Source: Flavobacterium profundi (GTDB taxonomy: Bacteria; Bacteroidota; Bacteroidia; Flavobacteriales; Flavobacteriaceae). Taken from it: 64,000 bases of DNA. The notes beneath the pieces were generated by a model, which made no database searches, was not told the origin of the DNA, and was given only the letters and a program-made list of their open reading frames with translations. The position numbers were made by a program, and so were the translations under genes. How positions within the stretch are numbered: the first letter of the stretch is position 1; the number at the start of each line of letters is the position of its first letter. Below are positions 34,869 through 44,284 of the stretch, piece after piece. The DNA lies in assembly GCF_006491645.1 (NCBI RefSeq), contig NZ_VDCZ01000013.1:1-64000 (forward strand). The letters are read 5' to 3'.

Positions 34869-36422
34869 ATGTCAACAATAGCACAACAGTTTGGAATGCA
34901 AGAAGCATTGGAAATATTAGGCGTTAAAGCGACTAATTTAGGAACCTCTACAGGAAGCGAATGGTTTTCAAATGGAACTATCATTGAAAGTTACTCACCA
35001 GTAGACGGACAATTAATTGCAAAAGTACAAACTACAACAAAAGAAGATTACGAACGTGTCATGCAAAAAGCAACGGAAGCATTCAAAACTTTCAGAGCCA
35101 TGCCAGCTCCTCAACGAGGAGAAATTGTTCGTCAATTTGGAAATAAATTAAGAGAATTAAAAGAGCCACTTGGAAAATTGGTTTCTTATGAAATGGGTAA
35201 ATCGTTACAAGAAGGTTATGGAGAAGTTCAAGAAATGATCGATATCTGTGACTTTGCAGTAGGTTTATCACGTCAGTTAAACGGACAAGTAATTCCATCG
35301 GAAAGACCTGGTCACGTCATGCGTGAACAATGGCACCCTATTGGAATTGTAGGTATTATTTCAGCATTCAACTTTCCAGTAGCCGTTTGGTCTTGGAACA
35401 CAGCTTTAGCATGGATTTGTGGAGATGTATGTGTTTGGAAAGCTTCAGAAAAAGCACCTTTATGTTCTATTGCTTGTCAAAATATTATCGCAGGCATCTT
35501 AAAAGAAAATAATTTACCTGAAGGTATTTCATGTATTATCAACGGAGATTATACCGTAGGTGAAATGATGACAGCAGACACTCGTATTCCTTTAGTTTCT
35601 GCAACGGGTTCAACTAGAATGGGAAGAATTGTAGGAGCAAAAGTAGCGGAACGTTTTGGTAAATCCTTATTAGAATTAGGTGGAAACAATGCTATAATTA
35701 TTACTCCAACTGCCGATTTAAAAGTAGTGGTGCCTGGAGCTGTTTTTGGAGCTGTTGGTACTTGTGGACAACGTTGTACCTCAACCAGACGTTTAATTAT
35801 TCATGAATCGGTTTACGATACAGTTCGTGATGCCATTGTAGGAGCTTACAAACAAATTAAAATTGGTAACCCATTAGATGAAAAAAATCATGTGGGTCCA
35901 TTAATTGATAAAGATGCCGTAAATACCTATTTAGCAGCGATTGAAAAAGCGAAATCTGAAGGTGGAAAAGTATTAGTTGAAGGTGGTGTACTTTCTGGTG
36001 ACGGTTATGAAAGTGGTTGTTATGTAAAACCAGCAATTATTGAAGCTGAAAATCATTTTGAAATTGTACAACACGAAACCTTTGCACCGGTTTTATACTT
36101 AATGAAATACAGTGGCGAAGTAGAAAATGCCATTGATTTACAGAATGGTGTAGCACAAGGTTTGTCTTCTTCTATCATGACCAATAGCATGAAAGAAGCT
36201 GAAAAATTCTTGTCATTTGCAGGTTCAGACTGTGGAATTGCAAATGTGAACATAGGTACTTCAGGAGCTGAGATTGGTGGTGCTTTTGGAGGAGAAAAAG
36301 AAACTGGTGGCGGAAGAGAGTCAGGTTCAGATGCTTGGAAAGTATACATGAGAAGACAAACCAACACTGTAAATTATTCCGATCAATTACCATTAGCTCA
36401 AGGAATTAAATTCGATTTATAA
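34869..36422 (+). CDS. ALDH7-like aldehyde dehydrogenase
   Basis: A 517-residue aldehyde dehydrogenase. The catalytic residues are Cys303 in CGQRCTSTRR and Glu269 in LLELGGNNA; the GSTRMGR cofactor loop precedes them. The C-terminal pattern NVNIGTSGAEIGGAFGGEKE is characteristic of the ALDH7/antiquitin group, whose members oxidise 2-aminoadipate semialdehyde in lysine breakdown. A role in metabolising the semialdehyde from the upstream dioxygenase product is less likely, since that enzyme belongs to another ALDH family. It is cytoplasmic and NAD(P)-dependent. Confidence 0.92.
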   Translation: MSTIAQQFGMQEALEILGVKATNLGTSTGSEWFSNGTIIESYSPVDGQLIAKVQTTTKEDYERVMQKATEAFKTFRAMPAPQRGEIVRQFGNKLRELKEPLGKLVSYEMGKSLQEGYGEVQEMIDICDFAVGLSRQLNGQVIPSERPGHVMREQWHPIGIVGIISAFNFPVAVWSWNTALAWICGDVCVWKASEKAPLCSIACQNIIAGILKENNLPEGISCIINGDYTVGEMMTADTRIPLVSATGSTRMGRIVGAKVAERFGKSLLELGGNNAIIITPTADLKVVVPGAVFGAVGTCGQRCTSTRRLIIHESVYDTVRDAIVGAYKQIKIGNPLDEKNHVGPLIDKDAVNTYLAAIEKAKSEGGKVLVEGGVLSGDGYESGCYVKPAIIEAENHFEIVQHETFAPVLYLMKYSGEVENAIDLQNGVAQGLSSSIMTNSMKEAEKFLSFAGSDCGIANVNIGTSGAEIGGAFGGEKETGGGRESGSDAWKVYMRRQTNTVNYSDQLPLAQGIKFDL

Positions 36423-36445
36423 TTCAACACATAAATTACAATGAG

Positions 36446-36475
36446 AAAACCCCAGTAATTAGTTGCTGGGGTTTT
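36446..36475 (+). terminator. Terminator after the aldehyde dehydrogenase, copy 1 of a duplicated hairpin
   Basis: Stem aaaaccccag / ctggggtttt with loop taattagttg, then T-rich. It differs by a single base from the terminator at 38005-38036 over about 32 bases. Confidence 0.88.
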
Positions 36476-36571
36476 TATTTTACGTTTATCTTTGCTACAA
36501 GAATGAAAACCATAAATCAAAAATATTTGCTATTTATGGTTTTAAATATTTATAATTAATAATAAAAAACT

Positions 36572-37999
36572 ATGAGAGTTTTAACCATCCTATTTTTAGG
36601 CCTTTCCCTTTTTGCAAGATCTCAAAATGTCATTGTTGAAGAAAAATTTGAAAAAGATAATGTTCCGTTAAATTATGAGCTTCTTCCTTTACAAAATAAG
36701 TTAGCTATTAAAAAAGGAAAAGTATTTGGTTTTTCAACCAATAGAGAAGTTAATAAAGTAACTACCTATAATTCTGAAGGAAAAGATAGCATTTGTTTTG
36801 ACAATAAATCTCTTATGGATGTTTATTTTAATTATAGTGGAAATGTGATAATTGCAGAAGACTTTTCTAAAATGAAACTCTCAGGGGACAACATACATAT
36901 TTTAGGGAAATTTGGTGATAAAATATTAGACCCAAAAAAACACCAACCTTTTTATGTGTTTGATGACCAAGCAATAATGAGAAGAAAAGAAAAAGACAAA
37001 TATAATGTTGTTATACCTTATAAAGGTAATACACCTTCTAAAGCTGATTTAAAATTTGAAGGAACTGAACGTATTGTGGGGGAAAATTTTTATGAATCCC
37101 AAAGGGTTCCTGGTAGTAAGGTTTTTATAAATGAAAAAGGCAATCTAGAAGCAATTTATAAGTCTTTAACAAAAGATTGTAAAGAATCTATAATTTATAG
37201 AACTGAATATACTCCTTTAGGTGAAAGAATAGCTGATATTCAATATAATTTAACCTTAAAAGATTATAGTTTTATATTATCTGTTACCGGTGGGGGTTAC
37301 ATGGTTTTAAAATCAGTGGGTGGTTTTACCAATAGGTTTACAAACAATGCTGGTTTTACCTCTACAGTTAGTTTAGGTTCTAGTACCTATTCCGATTTTG
37401 GAGATGATGGATCAATTAATAATCTATTTTTTGATAATTCTGGAAATGTATACGTTTATGGTATGCTAGGAAAAAAAGAAAAGAAAAATTTATTATATAA
37501 TAGAATCGTGGGATATTATATTTATAAATATAATAAAGAAGGAAGTTTGATTTGGGAAAAAAAATTTGAAACAGGAGATAAATTAGAAAAAATAGGTGTT
37601 GCTTATTTAAACAATACTTATGTAAGATTATTCAACACTGATGGTAAATTACAATTTTTATTTGCTTCAACACAGCCAGATGAAGTATTGATGCTGTCTG
37701 ATATAAATGAAGAAACTGGAGATTTTATTAATTCTGATTTTTATTCTTTTAAAACAAACAATTCAAACGATTTTACAGATTTTATTATTGCATCTATCAC
37801 CGATAAAGATAATTTGAAAAACAAAATTATAGACTATGAAGGATTAATGTTATATTATAAAAACAAAAAGTTTAAGGATTACATAGATTCTACTGTACAT
37901 AAAAGCAAAATTTATTTTAATACACTTATTAATAAAGCAGGCACTTGGTTAATAGAATCAGATAATAAATCTTATTATAAAGTAATATATTTTGAATAA
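36572..37999 (+). CDS. Secreted protein of unknown function
   Basis: A 475-residue protein with a signal peptide (MRVLTILFLGLSLFARSQ). I do not recognise a family. The body is rich in Lys, Asn, Tyr and Phe with repeated short beta-strand patterns, such as GNVIIAEDFSKMKLSGDNIHI and GNVYVYGMLGKKEKKN, suggesting a beta-propeller-like or repeat protein of the envelope. No type IX sorting domain is present. The gene stands alone between two almost identical terminators, which makes it look like a separately acquired or duplicated transcription unit. Its composition appears even richer in AT than its neighbours. Confidence 0.8.
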   Translation: MRVLTILFLGLSLFARSQNVIVEEKFEKDNVPLNYELLPLQNKLAIKKGKVFGFSTNREVNKVTTYNSEGKDSICFDNKSLMDVYFNYSGNVIIAEDFSKMKLSGDNIHILGKFGDKILDPKKHQPFYVFDDQAIMRRKEKDKYNVVIPYKGNTPSKADLKFEGTERIVGENFYESQRVPGSKVFINEKGNLEAIYKSLTKDCKESIIYRTEYTPLGERIADIQYNLTLKDYSFILSVTGGGYMVLKSVGGFTNRFTNNAGFTSTVSLGSSTYSDFGDDGSINNLFFDNSGNVYVYGMLGKKEKKNLLYNRIVGYYIYKYNKEGSLIWEKKFETGDKLEKIGVAYLNNTYVRLFNTDGKLQFLFASTQPDEVLMLSDINEETGDFINSDFYSFKTNNSNDFTDFIIASITDKDNLKNKIIDYEGLMLYYKNKKFKDYIDSTVHKSKIYFNTLINKAGTWLIESDNKSYYKVIYFE

Positions 38000-38004
38000 A
38001 AATT

Positions 38005-38036
38005 AAAAACCCCAGTAATTAGTTACTGGGGTTTTT
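38005..38036. terminator. Bidirectional terminator, copy 2 of the duplicated hairpin
   Basis: Perfect 14-bp stem (aaaaaccccagtaa / ttactggggttttt) with loop ttag, between convergent genes. Nearly identical to the terminator at 36446-36475. Confidence 0.9.
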
Positions 38037-38040
38037 AATT

Positions 38041-38811
38041 TTATATCACACTTCTTAATTTATCAATTTTACTTTTGATGGATCCTACTTCAAACAAACG
38101 TAACACTTTAAAGACTAAGGAAGGAATAAAACCAGCATTGGTAATTAAATCTGCTATTTTAGTAATTTTTTGATCCCTAATTAAAATTTGTTCATGTAAT
38201 TGAGAGTTGTCTAATGGTGCGAGTTGAACTGCAAATTTCCAAGCTCCATTTCTCGCTTCCTGCATACTAAAATCAATTAAAAATGTGTCTACATTTCGTG
38301 TCTTTTTTAAAATCCATTTTAGAAAAGGCCACACATCAGAAAGTGCGGTTTCTACATTTCCTACCAAAGATGATAAAATGTGATTTATCATATTAAAATC
38401 GGCTTCTAAATCCTGTATTTCGTCACCTGGTGCTACTTGTGCTGCCGCAATACTTAAATCTAAGTTAATATGTGCATTCATGCCTAATAATAAATGTTGT
38501 AGCAACACTATCCAAAAATCAGTGGCATATTCAAATGCTACTTGCCAAGAAGTTGAAGGTTTCAATCCCCATTTATACTCATAATAAGCTGCAATGTAAC
38601 GGTTTGCAAAGATAACATCGAGTTGTTCCATTCTGGGACCATTTTGAAACATCCCATTGGCAATCCCTTCTTTTACTTTTTCCGTTACTTTACAATACAA
38701 AACAGCAAAGTAGCCCATTGTACTTTTCTCGTTCAAAGCAGCATCTATAATTATATTTAAATGCAGAATAACCTCATCAATTGTTTTCGCTTGTGGTATT
38801 TGTTGTGACAT
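38041..38811 (-). CDS. DUF5995 family protein
   Basis: A 256-residue, largely helical cytoplasmic protein that fits DUF5995: TIDEVILHLNIIIDAALNE at the N-terminus, a central FEYATDFWIVLLQHLLLGMNAHINLDLSIAAAQ segment (residues about 90-122) with conserved His residues, and an RNGAWKFA motif. A metal-dependent function is conceivable from the histidines, but the function of the family is unknown. It converges on the unknown secreted protein gene at a shared terminator and is divergent from the methyltransferase gene. Confidence 0.82.
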   Translation of the reverse strand: MSQQIPQAKTIDEVILHLNIIIDAALNEKSTMGYFAVLYCKVTEKVKEGIANGMFQNGPRMEQLDVIFANRYIAAYYEYKWGLKPSTSWQVAFEYATDFWIVLLQHLLLGMNAHINLDLSIAAAQVAPGDEIQDLEADFNMINHILSSLVGNVETALSDVWPFLKWILKKTRNVDTFLIDFSMQEARNGAWKFAVQLAPLDNSQLHEQILIRDQKITKIADLITNAGFIPSLVFKVLRLFEVGSIKSKIDKLRSVI

Positions 38812-38900
38812 GTTTGTTTATTTTTAGGAAAAATACTGCTTTTTTCTATTATTATTAATATCAAATATATTTTTATCTTTGGACACCTATAAAAAACATC

Positions 38901-39653
38901 ATGGCATTACAAGAAGAATTTGCAAAACAAGGCATCTGGTTATTTAGATATAGAGGCGTGTTACCGGTTATTATTTTAGTAATAGGAGCCTTGCTTTTTC
39001 TACAAACAGAATTGCATCCAGAGGTTTTTCCATTAAAAAATACACCTTATGAAATGTATTATGAGATGTTTTGCTTAGTAGTGAGTTTGCTAGGGTTATT
39101 CATTCGAATTTGTGTAATTGGTTTTGTTCCAAAAAACACTTCTGGAAGAACGGTTGAAAAACAAGTAGCCGATAGCTTGAATACGACAGGAATGTATTCT
39201 TTGGTGCGACACCCTTTATATTTAGGAAATTATTTTATGTGGTTGGGTCTTGCCATGCTCCCAGGTAATTTTTGGTTTGTAGTCGCTTTTACCTTCATAT
39301 ATTGGGTTTATTACGAAAGAATTATGTTCTCAGAAGAAAAATTCTTACGCAGTAAATTTGGAGAAACGTACTTAGCATGGTCGGAAAAAGTTCCAGCTTT
39401 TGTTCCTGATTTTAAAAACTATCAAAAACCACACTTGTCATTTAGTTGGAAAAAAGTGGTGAGAAAAGAAATAACGGGTCTTTTTTTATTATTTCTTATC
39501 TTTTTTGTGTTTGATTACCTAGGTGTTGTAACTAAAAATGCTCCTCACCCGAATTACTTTTTGACCTACAGTCTAATTGTATTAACAGTTGCTATTATTA
39601 TAATTAAAATAATCAAGAAAAATACCAATCTTTTAAAGCAAGAAAACAGATAA
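38901..39653 (+). CDS. Membrane methyltransferase-like protein (isoprenylcysteine/phospholipid type)
   Basis: A 250-residue integral membrane protein with about six hydrophobic segments. The diagnostic region is GMYSLVRHPLYLGNYFMWLG (about residues 97-116), the RHPxYxG motif of the ICMT/PEMT superfamily. A later EEKFLRSKFGETYLAWSEKVPAFVP resembles its C-terminal signature. Such enzymes transfer methyl groups from S-adenosylmethionine to lipids or isoprenyl-cysteines. The substrate is unknown. A TATCTTTG box at 38874-38881, 19 bases before the ATG, is a likely promoter element. Confidence 0.85.
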   Translation: MALQEEFAKQGIWLFRYRGVLPVIILVIGALLFLQTELHPEVFPLKNTPYEMYYEMFCLVVSLLGLFIRICVIGFVPKNTSGRTVEKQVADSLNTTGMYSLVRHPLYLGNYFMWLGLAMLPGNFWFVVAFTFIYWVYYERIMFSEEKFLRSKFGETYLAWSEKVPAFVPDFKNYQKPHLSFSWKKVVRKEITGLFLLFLIFFVFDYLGVVTKNAPHPNYFLTYSLIVLTVAIIIIKIIKKNTNLLKQENR

Positions 39654-39655
39654 TA

Positions 39656-40543
39656 TTAGCTTAGTTTTTCTTTAAAAAAAGAGAGTGTTCTTTCCCAAGC
39701 CAATGTAGCAGCTTTTTCATCATATCTTGGTGTGGTATTGTTATGAAAACCATGATTTACATCAGAATAAAAATGGGCTTCAAATGTTTTTTTATTTTCA
39801 AGTAGTGCCTTTTCATAAGCAGGCCATCCTGCATTCACTCTTTCATCCAAACCCGCATAATGGATTAGTAAACTGGCATTAATTTGAGGAACTTCACTTT
39901 CCTGAGGTTGTCCTCCATAAAAAGGAACAGCTGCCAATAACTCTGGAATTCTTACTGCCATTGCATTGGAAACCCACCCTCCAAAACAAAACCCTACAAC
40001 ACCTATTTTGCCCGTACATCCTTCATGGTTTTTTAGGTAGTCATGAGCCGCAATAAAGTCTTCTAACATTTCTTGTCTTGTCCTCTTCTTTTGCAGCTCT
40101 CTTCCTTCATCATCATTTCCAGGGTAACCGCCTAAGGGAGATAAGGCGTCTGGAGCCAAAGAAATAAATCCTTCTAAAGCAACTCTTCGTCCAACATCTT
40201 CAATATAAGGATTTAAACCTCTATTTTCATGAACTACTATTATTCCTGGTAACTTACCTTTGCTTTTTATCGGTTTTGAAAGCAACCCTTTAATCTTTCC
40301 ACCACCTTTAGGTGAAGCATACGTTATGTATTGAGAATCTAACTTTGGATCATTAGGGTTTATGAGTAAATTATCTTTATAATTCGGCATCATAAAACTT
40401 AAAAGTGTAGGTAAGGTTAAACCTCCAACGGCAAAAACAGATAACTTTTCGATAAACTGTCTTCGTTCCAATTTATTATGTGCATACGCATCATACAAAT
40501 CAAAAATCGCTTGATTTAAATCTTCTTTTTTAATTTTTTGCAT
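39656..40543 (-). CDS. Dienelactone hydrolase family protein
   Basis: A 295-residue alpha/beta hydrolase. The triad of the family is visible: Cys186 in VVGFCFGGW, Asp233 in HYAGLDERVN and His264 in DVNHGFHN. An unusual N-terminal extension contains ERRQFIEKLSVFAVGGL, which resembles a twin-arginine signal (Arg27-Arg28) preceded by a helical stretch, so the enzyme may be exported folded. The natural substrate could be a dienelactone or another ester. It converges with the methyltransferase gene, with only two bases between their stops. Confidence 0.9.
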   Translation of the reverse strand: MQKIKKEDLNQAIFDLYDAYAHNKLERRQFIEKLSVFAVGGLTLPTLLSFMMPNYKDNLLINPNDPKLDSQYITYASPKGGGKIKGLLSKPIKSKGKLPGIIVVHENRGLNPYIEDVGRRVALEGFISLAPDALSPLGGYPGNDDEGRELQKKRTRQEMLEDFIAAHDYLKNHEGCTGKIGVVGFCFGGWVSNAMAVRIPELLAAVPFYGGQPQESEVPQINASLLIHYAGLDERVNAGWPAYEKALLENKKTFEAHFYSDVNHGFHNNTTPRYDEKAATLAWERTLSFFKEKLS

Positions 40544-40608
40544 TACATCATTATTAAATAATTCTACTAAAGGTACAAAATATTTTTACTGTTTTTAATC
40601 TTAACCTA

Positions 40609-40683
40609 TTATACTTTTTCTATGACTAAATTACCTGCAGGAACACCTAATCCAATTATATTATTTCTGTAGTTAGTGTTAAT
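40609..40683 (-). pseudogene. Possible short C-terminal gene remnant
   Basis: Read on the minus strand, between two stops, the codons give INTNYRNNIIGLGVPAGNLV followed by IEKV and a stop. It lacks a start, but the composition is more protein-like than the surrounding AT-rich spacer. It may be the end of a lost gene, or chance. Very low certainty. Confidence 0.2.
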
Positions 40684-40800
40684 TTACTTTGTTATTTTTA
40701 ACAAAATTCAATTTTATAACTATTTATTAATGGAATAAGCTGTTCAAGATTGAATTTGTATTAAAATTCTTCCTATATTTATAGTATGAATTAAGCCCAT

Positions 40801-42867
40801 ATGAAGTTACTCAAAATCATTTCTTTATTCATAACAATTTTGTTACTATTATGGGCAACTTCTTGTTCAGACACTTCTTTTCTGTCTTCAAAAGAAAAAA
40901 AATATTTAGCAAATCACGACAGTATTAAAGTAGCTGTTTTTCCTTATTATCCACCCTATCAATTTACTAATGATCAAGGTGAAATGGATGGAATTTATGT
41001 TGATTTTTTAGAATTAATTGAACAAAAAATAGAATATAAGTTTCAAAGAGTGTATTATACAGATTGGGAAAAAGTATTGACTGATGCGAAAACCCATAAA
41101 GTGGACATGATTCTTGAAATTCAACAAACAAAAGATAAAGAAAGTTTTTTGGTCTTTTATCCTCCTTTGTTTGAATCCAAACATGCCATAGTTCAGCGAA
41201 AAGACGCTACACCTATTACTAACTTAAAACAATTTGGTAAAGATCAAAAGCTTATTTTACCTTATCAATATTCTATAGTAGAGATTATTCAAAAAAAATA
41301 TCCCCATATTACAATTGGTTTTGGTAAAGATGAATTGGAATGCTTACAAAAAGTTAATTCTGGAGAATATGATGCTTATGTAGGACCGAAGGCTGTCATA
41401 AAATATTTGATTACTAAAAACAATCTGAAAGATGTTGGTATCTCTTCTGAACTACCATTTTCTTATAGCCCAGGTTTTGCAGTAGCTAAAAATGATACTG
41501 ATTTACAAAATATCATCAAAAAAAGTCTGAATAGTATTTCAAATGAAGAAAAAAAATTAATTATAGACAATTGGCTTTTTAATGTCGTAACACCTTTTTA
41601 TGAAAAACCTAATTTCTGGATATGGGTAACCATTTCTATTGTGTTTTTACTATTGGTTATCATCTTAATAAATCGCTACTTAAAATTTAAAATTAAACAA
41701 CGTACGCGGCAATTGCGAATTGCGAAAGAAAAAGCAGAAGAAAGTGATCGCTTGAAAACCAATTTTATTCAAAATATCTCTCATGAAATTAGAACACCTA
41801 TGAACGGTATTATTGGTTTTTCCGAATTATTGCAAAAAGAAAATTTAACGCTAGAAGAACAACGAGAATTTGCTAAAATTATTGCGAATAATAGCAAGGA
41901 ACTTATCGTAAGTATAGATAATATTTTAGAAATTGCTAAACTACAAACTGAAAAAATCACCATCAAACCTGAAGAAATTGATTTAGATGCTTTATTTGAA
42001 ACTATTTACAAAAAATACCAACATAAAGCGAAAGAAAAAAACATTCATTTTGTTGTGGAAAGCCAATTGGATAAAGAAGCCGAACACGTATTAATTGATA
42101 AACCCAAACTTTTTAAGATTCTTTTAAACCTTATTGATAATGCTATAAAATTTACCAAAGTTGGTTCCATTATAATTGAATATACTGTAGAAGCTGATTC
42201 TATCATTATTACCATTAAAGACAGTGGCATTGGTATTAAAAAGAGAGATCAAGAAACTATTTTCAATATTTTTACACAATCTGAAAAAGAAATAGCAAAA
42301 AATTATGGTGGACTAGGCTTAGGACTTTCAATTGCTAAAAAAAATGCTGATTTAATAGGTGGCAAAATTACTTTTGAGTCTCTTGAAGGTCAAGGTACGA
42401 CTTTTACAGTACTATTACCCTTCATTCCTGTACATAAATCTCATTCTAAAACTGCTGAAATACAAACTCCACCCAAAGAAAAACCAGAAAAACATATCAT
42501 CTTAATTGCTGAAGATGGCGATGTGAATTTTTTATTTTTAAAAACGGTTTTAACCAAAATGCCTGAATTTAATTTTGTGATACATCGAGCCGAAAATGGA
42601 AGAAAAGCAGTAGATATTTGCGAAGAAAACTCACAAATCGAATTGGTGTTGATGGATATTAAAATGCCTATTATGGATGGTTATGAAGCTACTCAAAAAA
42701 TAAAAAAAATTCGCCCTAAATTACCTGTTATTGCTCAAACTGCTTACTCAACTGAAGAAGATATTAAAAAAGCAATTGAAGCCGGCTGCGATGATTTTAT
42801 TTCCAAACCTATTGATAAAAATATATTAAAACCTATTTTATCTAGATTCATTTTCAAGACCACATAA
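40801..42867 (+). CDS. Hybrid sensor histidine kinase with a periplasmic solute-binding domain
   Basis: A 688-residue protein, probably lipid-modified or with a cleaved signal (ATSC, Cys22). Residues about 40-265 form an SBP_bac_3-like binding domain (IKVAVFPYYPPYQFTNDQGEMDGI). A membrane helix (about 275-300) leads to a HisKA domain with His328 in ISHEIRTPMNG. The ATPase domain follows (NLIDNAIKFT, DSGIGI, GGLGLGLSI), and a C-terminal receiver domain has Asp619 in LVLMDIKMPIMDG. It would sense a small periplasmic ligand and pass phosphate to its own receiver and on to a partner. No separate response regulator or histidine phosphotransfer protein is nearby. Confidence 0.93.
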   Translation: MKLLKIISLFITILLLLWATSCSDTSFLSSKEKKYLANHDSIKVAVFPYYPPYQFTNDQGEMDGIYVDFLELIEQKIEYKFQRVYYTDWEKVLTDAKTHKVDMILEIQQTKDKESFLVFYPPLFESKHAIVQRKDATPITNLKQFGKDQKLILPYQYSIVEIIQKKYPHITIGFGKDELECLQKVNSGEYDAYVGPKAVIKYLITKNNLKDVGISSELPFSYSPGFAVAKNDTDLQNIIKKSLNSISNEEKKLIIDNWLFNVVTPFYEKPNFWIWVTISIVFLLLVIILINRYLKFKIKQRTRQLRIAKEKAEESDRLKTNFIQNISHEIRTPMNGIIGFSELLQKENLTLEEQREFAKIIANNSKELIVSIDNILEIAKLQTEKITIKPEEIDLDALFETIYKKYQHKAKEKNIHFVVESQLDKEAEHVLIDKPKLFKILLNLIDNAIKFTKVGSIIIEYTVEADSIIITIKDSGIGIKKRDQETIFNIFTQSEKEIAKNYGGLGLGLSIAKKNADLIGGKITFESLEGQGTTFTVLLPFIPVHKSHSKTAEIQTPPKEKPEKHIILIAEDGDVNFLFLKTVLTKMPEFNFVIHRAENGRKAVDICEENSQIELVLMDIKMPIMDGYEATQKIKKIRPKLPVIAQTAYSTEEDIKKAIEAGCDDFISKPIDKNILKPILSRFIFKTT

Positions 42868-43250
42868 TTATCAAACATTTTTTTGAGTCGACTACATTAT
42901 TGATAGTACCTTTATTTTACATTCAATTATTACAACACATTTATTATTGAATGCTTTACATTTTAAATTGAATTCTAAGACTACAGAACGTTTTTGAGCG
43001 ATAATTATTAAAATTGTTATTTCTTTTTGTTATAGAAAGAAGAATCAAATTCTTAAAAAAGAATTGTCTTTAAATTTAAAATTAAGTGTTTTTATGCTCA
43101 GAATTCCTTTGTTTTGAAATTTTTAATCCGTTATGAAAGCAAGGTGTGCATGATTTTTTTCAATTAAAACATTTGATACTATGATAAACATAGTAGGCTC
43201 GTATAAACTAAAACAAATTAATAAATTAAGATTATTTTCTTTGTTTTTTA
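42868..43250. other. Non-coding AT-rich spacer upstream of the patatin operon
   Basis: No convincing ORF or RNA gene. It is AT-rich and contains only short palindromes such as agaattgtctttaa-type stretches. The promoter of the next operon lies just beyond it at 43251-43282, which leaves a leader of nearly 190 bases before the first ATG at 43477. Confidence 0.4.
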
Positions 43251-43282
43251 TTTGTTTATTAGATTATTTTCTATTATATTTG
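43251..43282 (+). promoter_or_regulatory. Promoter of the lipoprotein-patatin operon
   Basis: TTTG at 43251-43254, a 20-base spacer and TATATTTG at 43275-43282 match the Bacteroidota consensus. The leader would be about 185 bases long. Confidence 0.7.
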
Positions 43283-43476
43283 TATTGTTAATTTAAACGC
43301 TGCAATACTGGATAAATTAATTTCTGCTTAACAAAAAAATCAAGAAGGTTATATAATCGGATATTTTAATCATTTAACTTTTTTTAAAAAAAAGATAAAA
43401 AGGATTATGTAATTTTATAAGCAAGCAAATACAAGAAATATTTCTTACTATAAATCACAAACAAAAAAACACAGAC

Positions 43477-43932
43477 ATGAAAACATTTCAAATTAAAATT
43501 GCACTATTCACGTTGTTACTATTACAAGGGTGTCAAGCTATTAAAACAGCTGTTTACGATCAGTATTCCTATCAAAAAACAACAGAATTAAAAGTAGAAA
43601 CGCTACTGGCTATTGATAACGCAACTACTTCTTTTGAAAAACATCAACAAATGGTTGAGAAAGTTCTTTTAGATATGGAAAAATTAAAAGAATATGAAAA
43701 GAACAAACCCAATAACGAAATTACTTTTTCAATGTGGTCAATCATGACCGATTCAGAGAAAAATTTAGTTGCTGGTTTTTTCAAACGATGGAAGGAAAAA
43801 CAAATTCTATCTCCTGCATTTGTTACAGAAGCTAAAAAGCAAATTGAAGAAGCATTCAACTTATTAATTGAATATGAAGTAAAAAAAGACAAAACTTCAA
43901 AAGATAATTTATTAGCATTAATTTCAGCATAA
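43477..43932 (+). CDS. Small lipoprotein, first gene of the patatin operon
   Basis: A 151-residue protein with a lipoprotein signal (LLLLQGC, Cys19). The rest is mostly helical and charged, with a central KVLLDMEKLKEYEKNKPNNE segment and a C-terminal helix. I do not recognise a family. It is followed after 20 bases by a second small gene and then by a patatin-like phospholipase. The three share one promoter and one terminator and are likely to function together, with this protein at the inner face of the outer membrane. Confidence 0.82.
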   Translation: MKTFQIKIALFTLLLLQGCQAIKTAVYDQYSYQKTTELKVETLLAIDNATTSFEKHQQMVEKVLLDMEKLKEYEKNKPNNEITFSMWSIMTDSEKNLVAGFFKRWKEKQILSPAFVTEAKKQIEEAFNLLIEYEVKKDKTSKDNLLALISA

Positions 43933-43952
43933 CAAACATACACCTAAACATC

Positions 43953-44279
43953 ATGGACATTGAAAAATTAATTAAGGAATTAAAGGAAGCACTTTTAACC
44001 TTATTGGGAAACAAGTACAAAGAATTTAAACCAGAAATACAAAAGGACATTACCGTATTTCTAAAAGAGTCAGAAGAAAAATTAAAACGTTGGGTTCAGC
44101 TTTTAGCAGAGGATTCCATCACAAAAGAGGAATTTGAATGGCTGTTAAAAAGTCAGAAAGACTTAGTTTCCTTAAAAGCTTTACAAACTGTAGGTGTTTC
44201 GAAAATTAGATTAAACAATATAAAAAACAGTATCCTAAAAACAATATTTGATATTGTATTAGCAGCAGTTATAAAATAA
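43953..44279 (+). CDS. Small helical protein, second gene of the patatin operon
   Basis: A 108-residue helical protein with no signal peptide. The first half is Lys/Glu-rich and amphipathic (IEKLIKELKEALLTLLGNKY). The end (NSILKTIFDIVLAAVIK) is a hydrophobic or amphipathic helix that could contact a membrane. Function unknown. It lies between the lipoprotein and patatin genes, 5 bases before the latter, and may be a regulator or partner of the lipase. Confidence 0.8.
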   Translation: MDIEKLIKELKEALLTLLGNKYKEFKPEIQKDITVFLKESEEKLKRWVQLLAEDSITKEEFEWLLKSQKDLVSLKALQTVGVSKIRLNNIKNSILKTIFDIVLAAVIK

Positions 44280-44284
44280 AAAAA

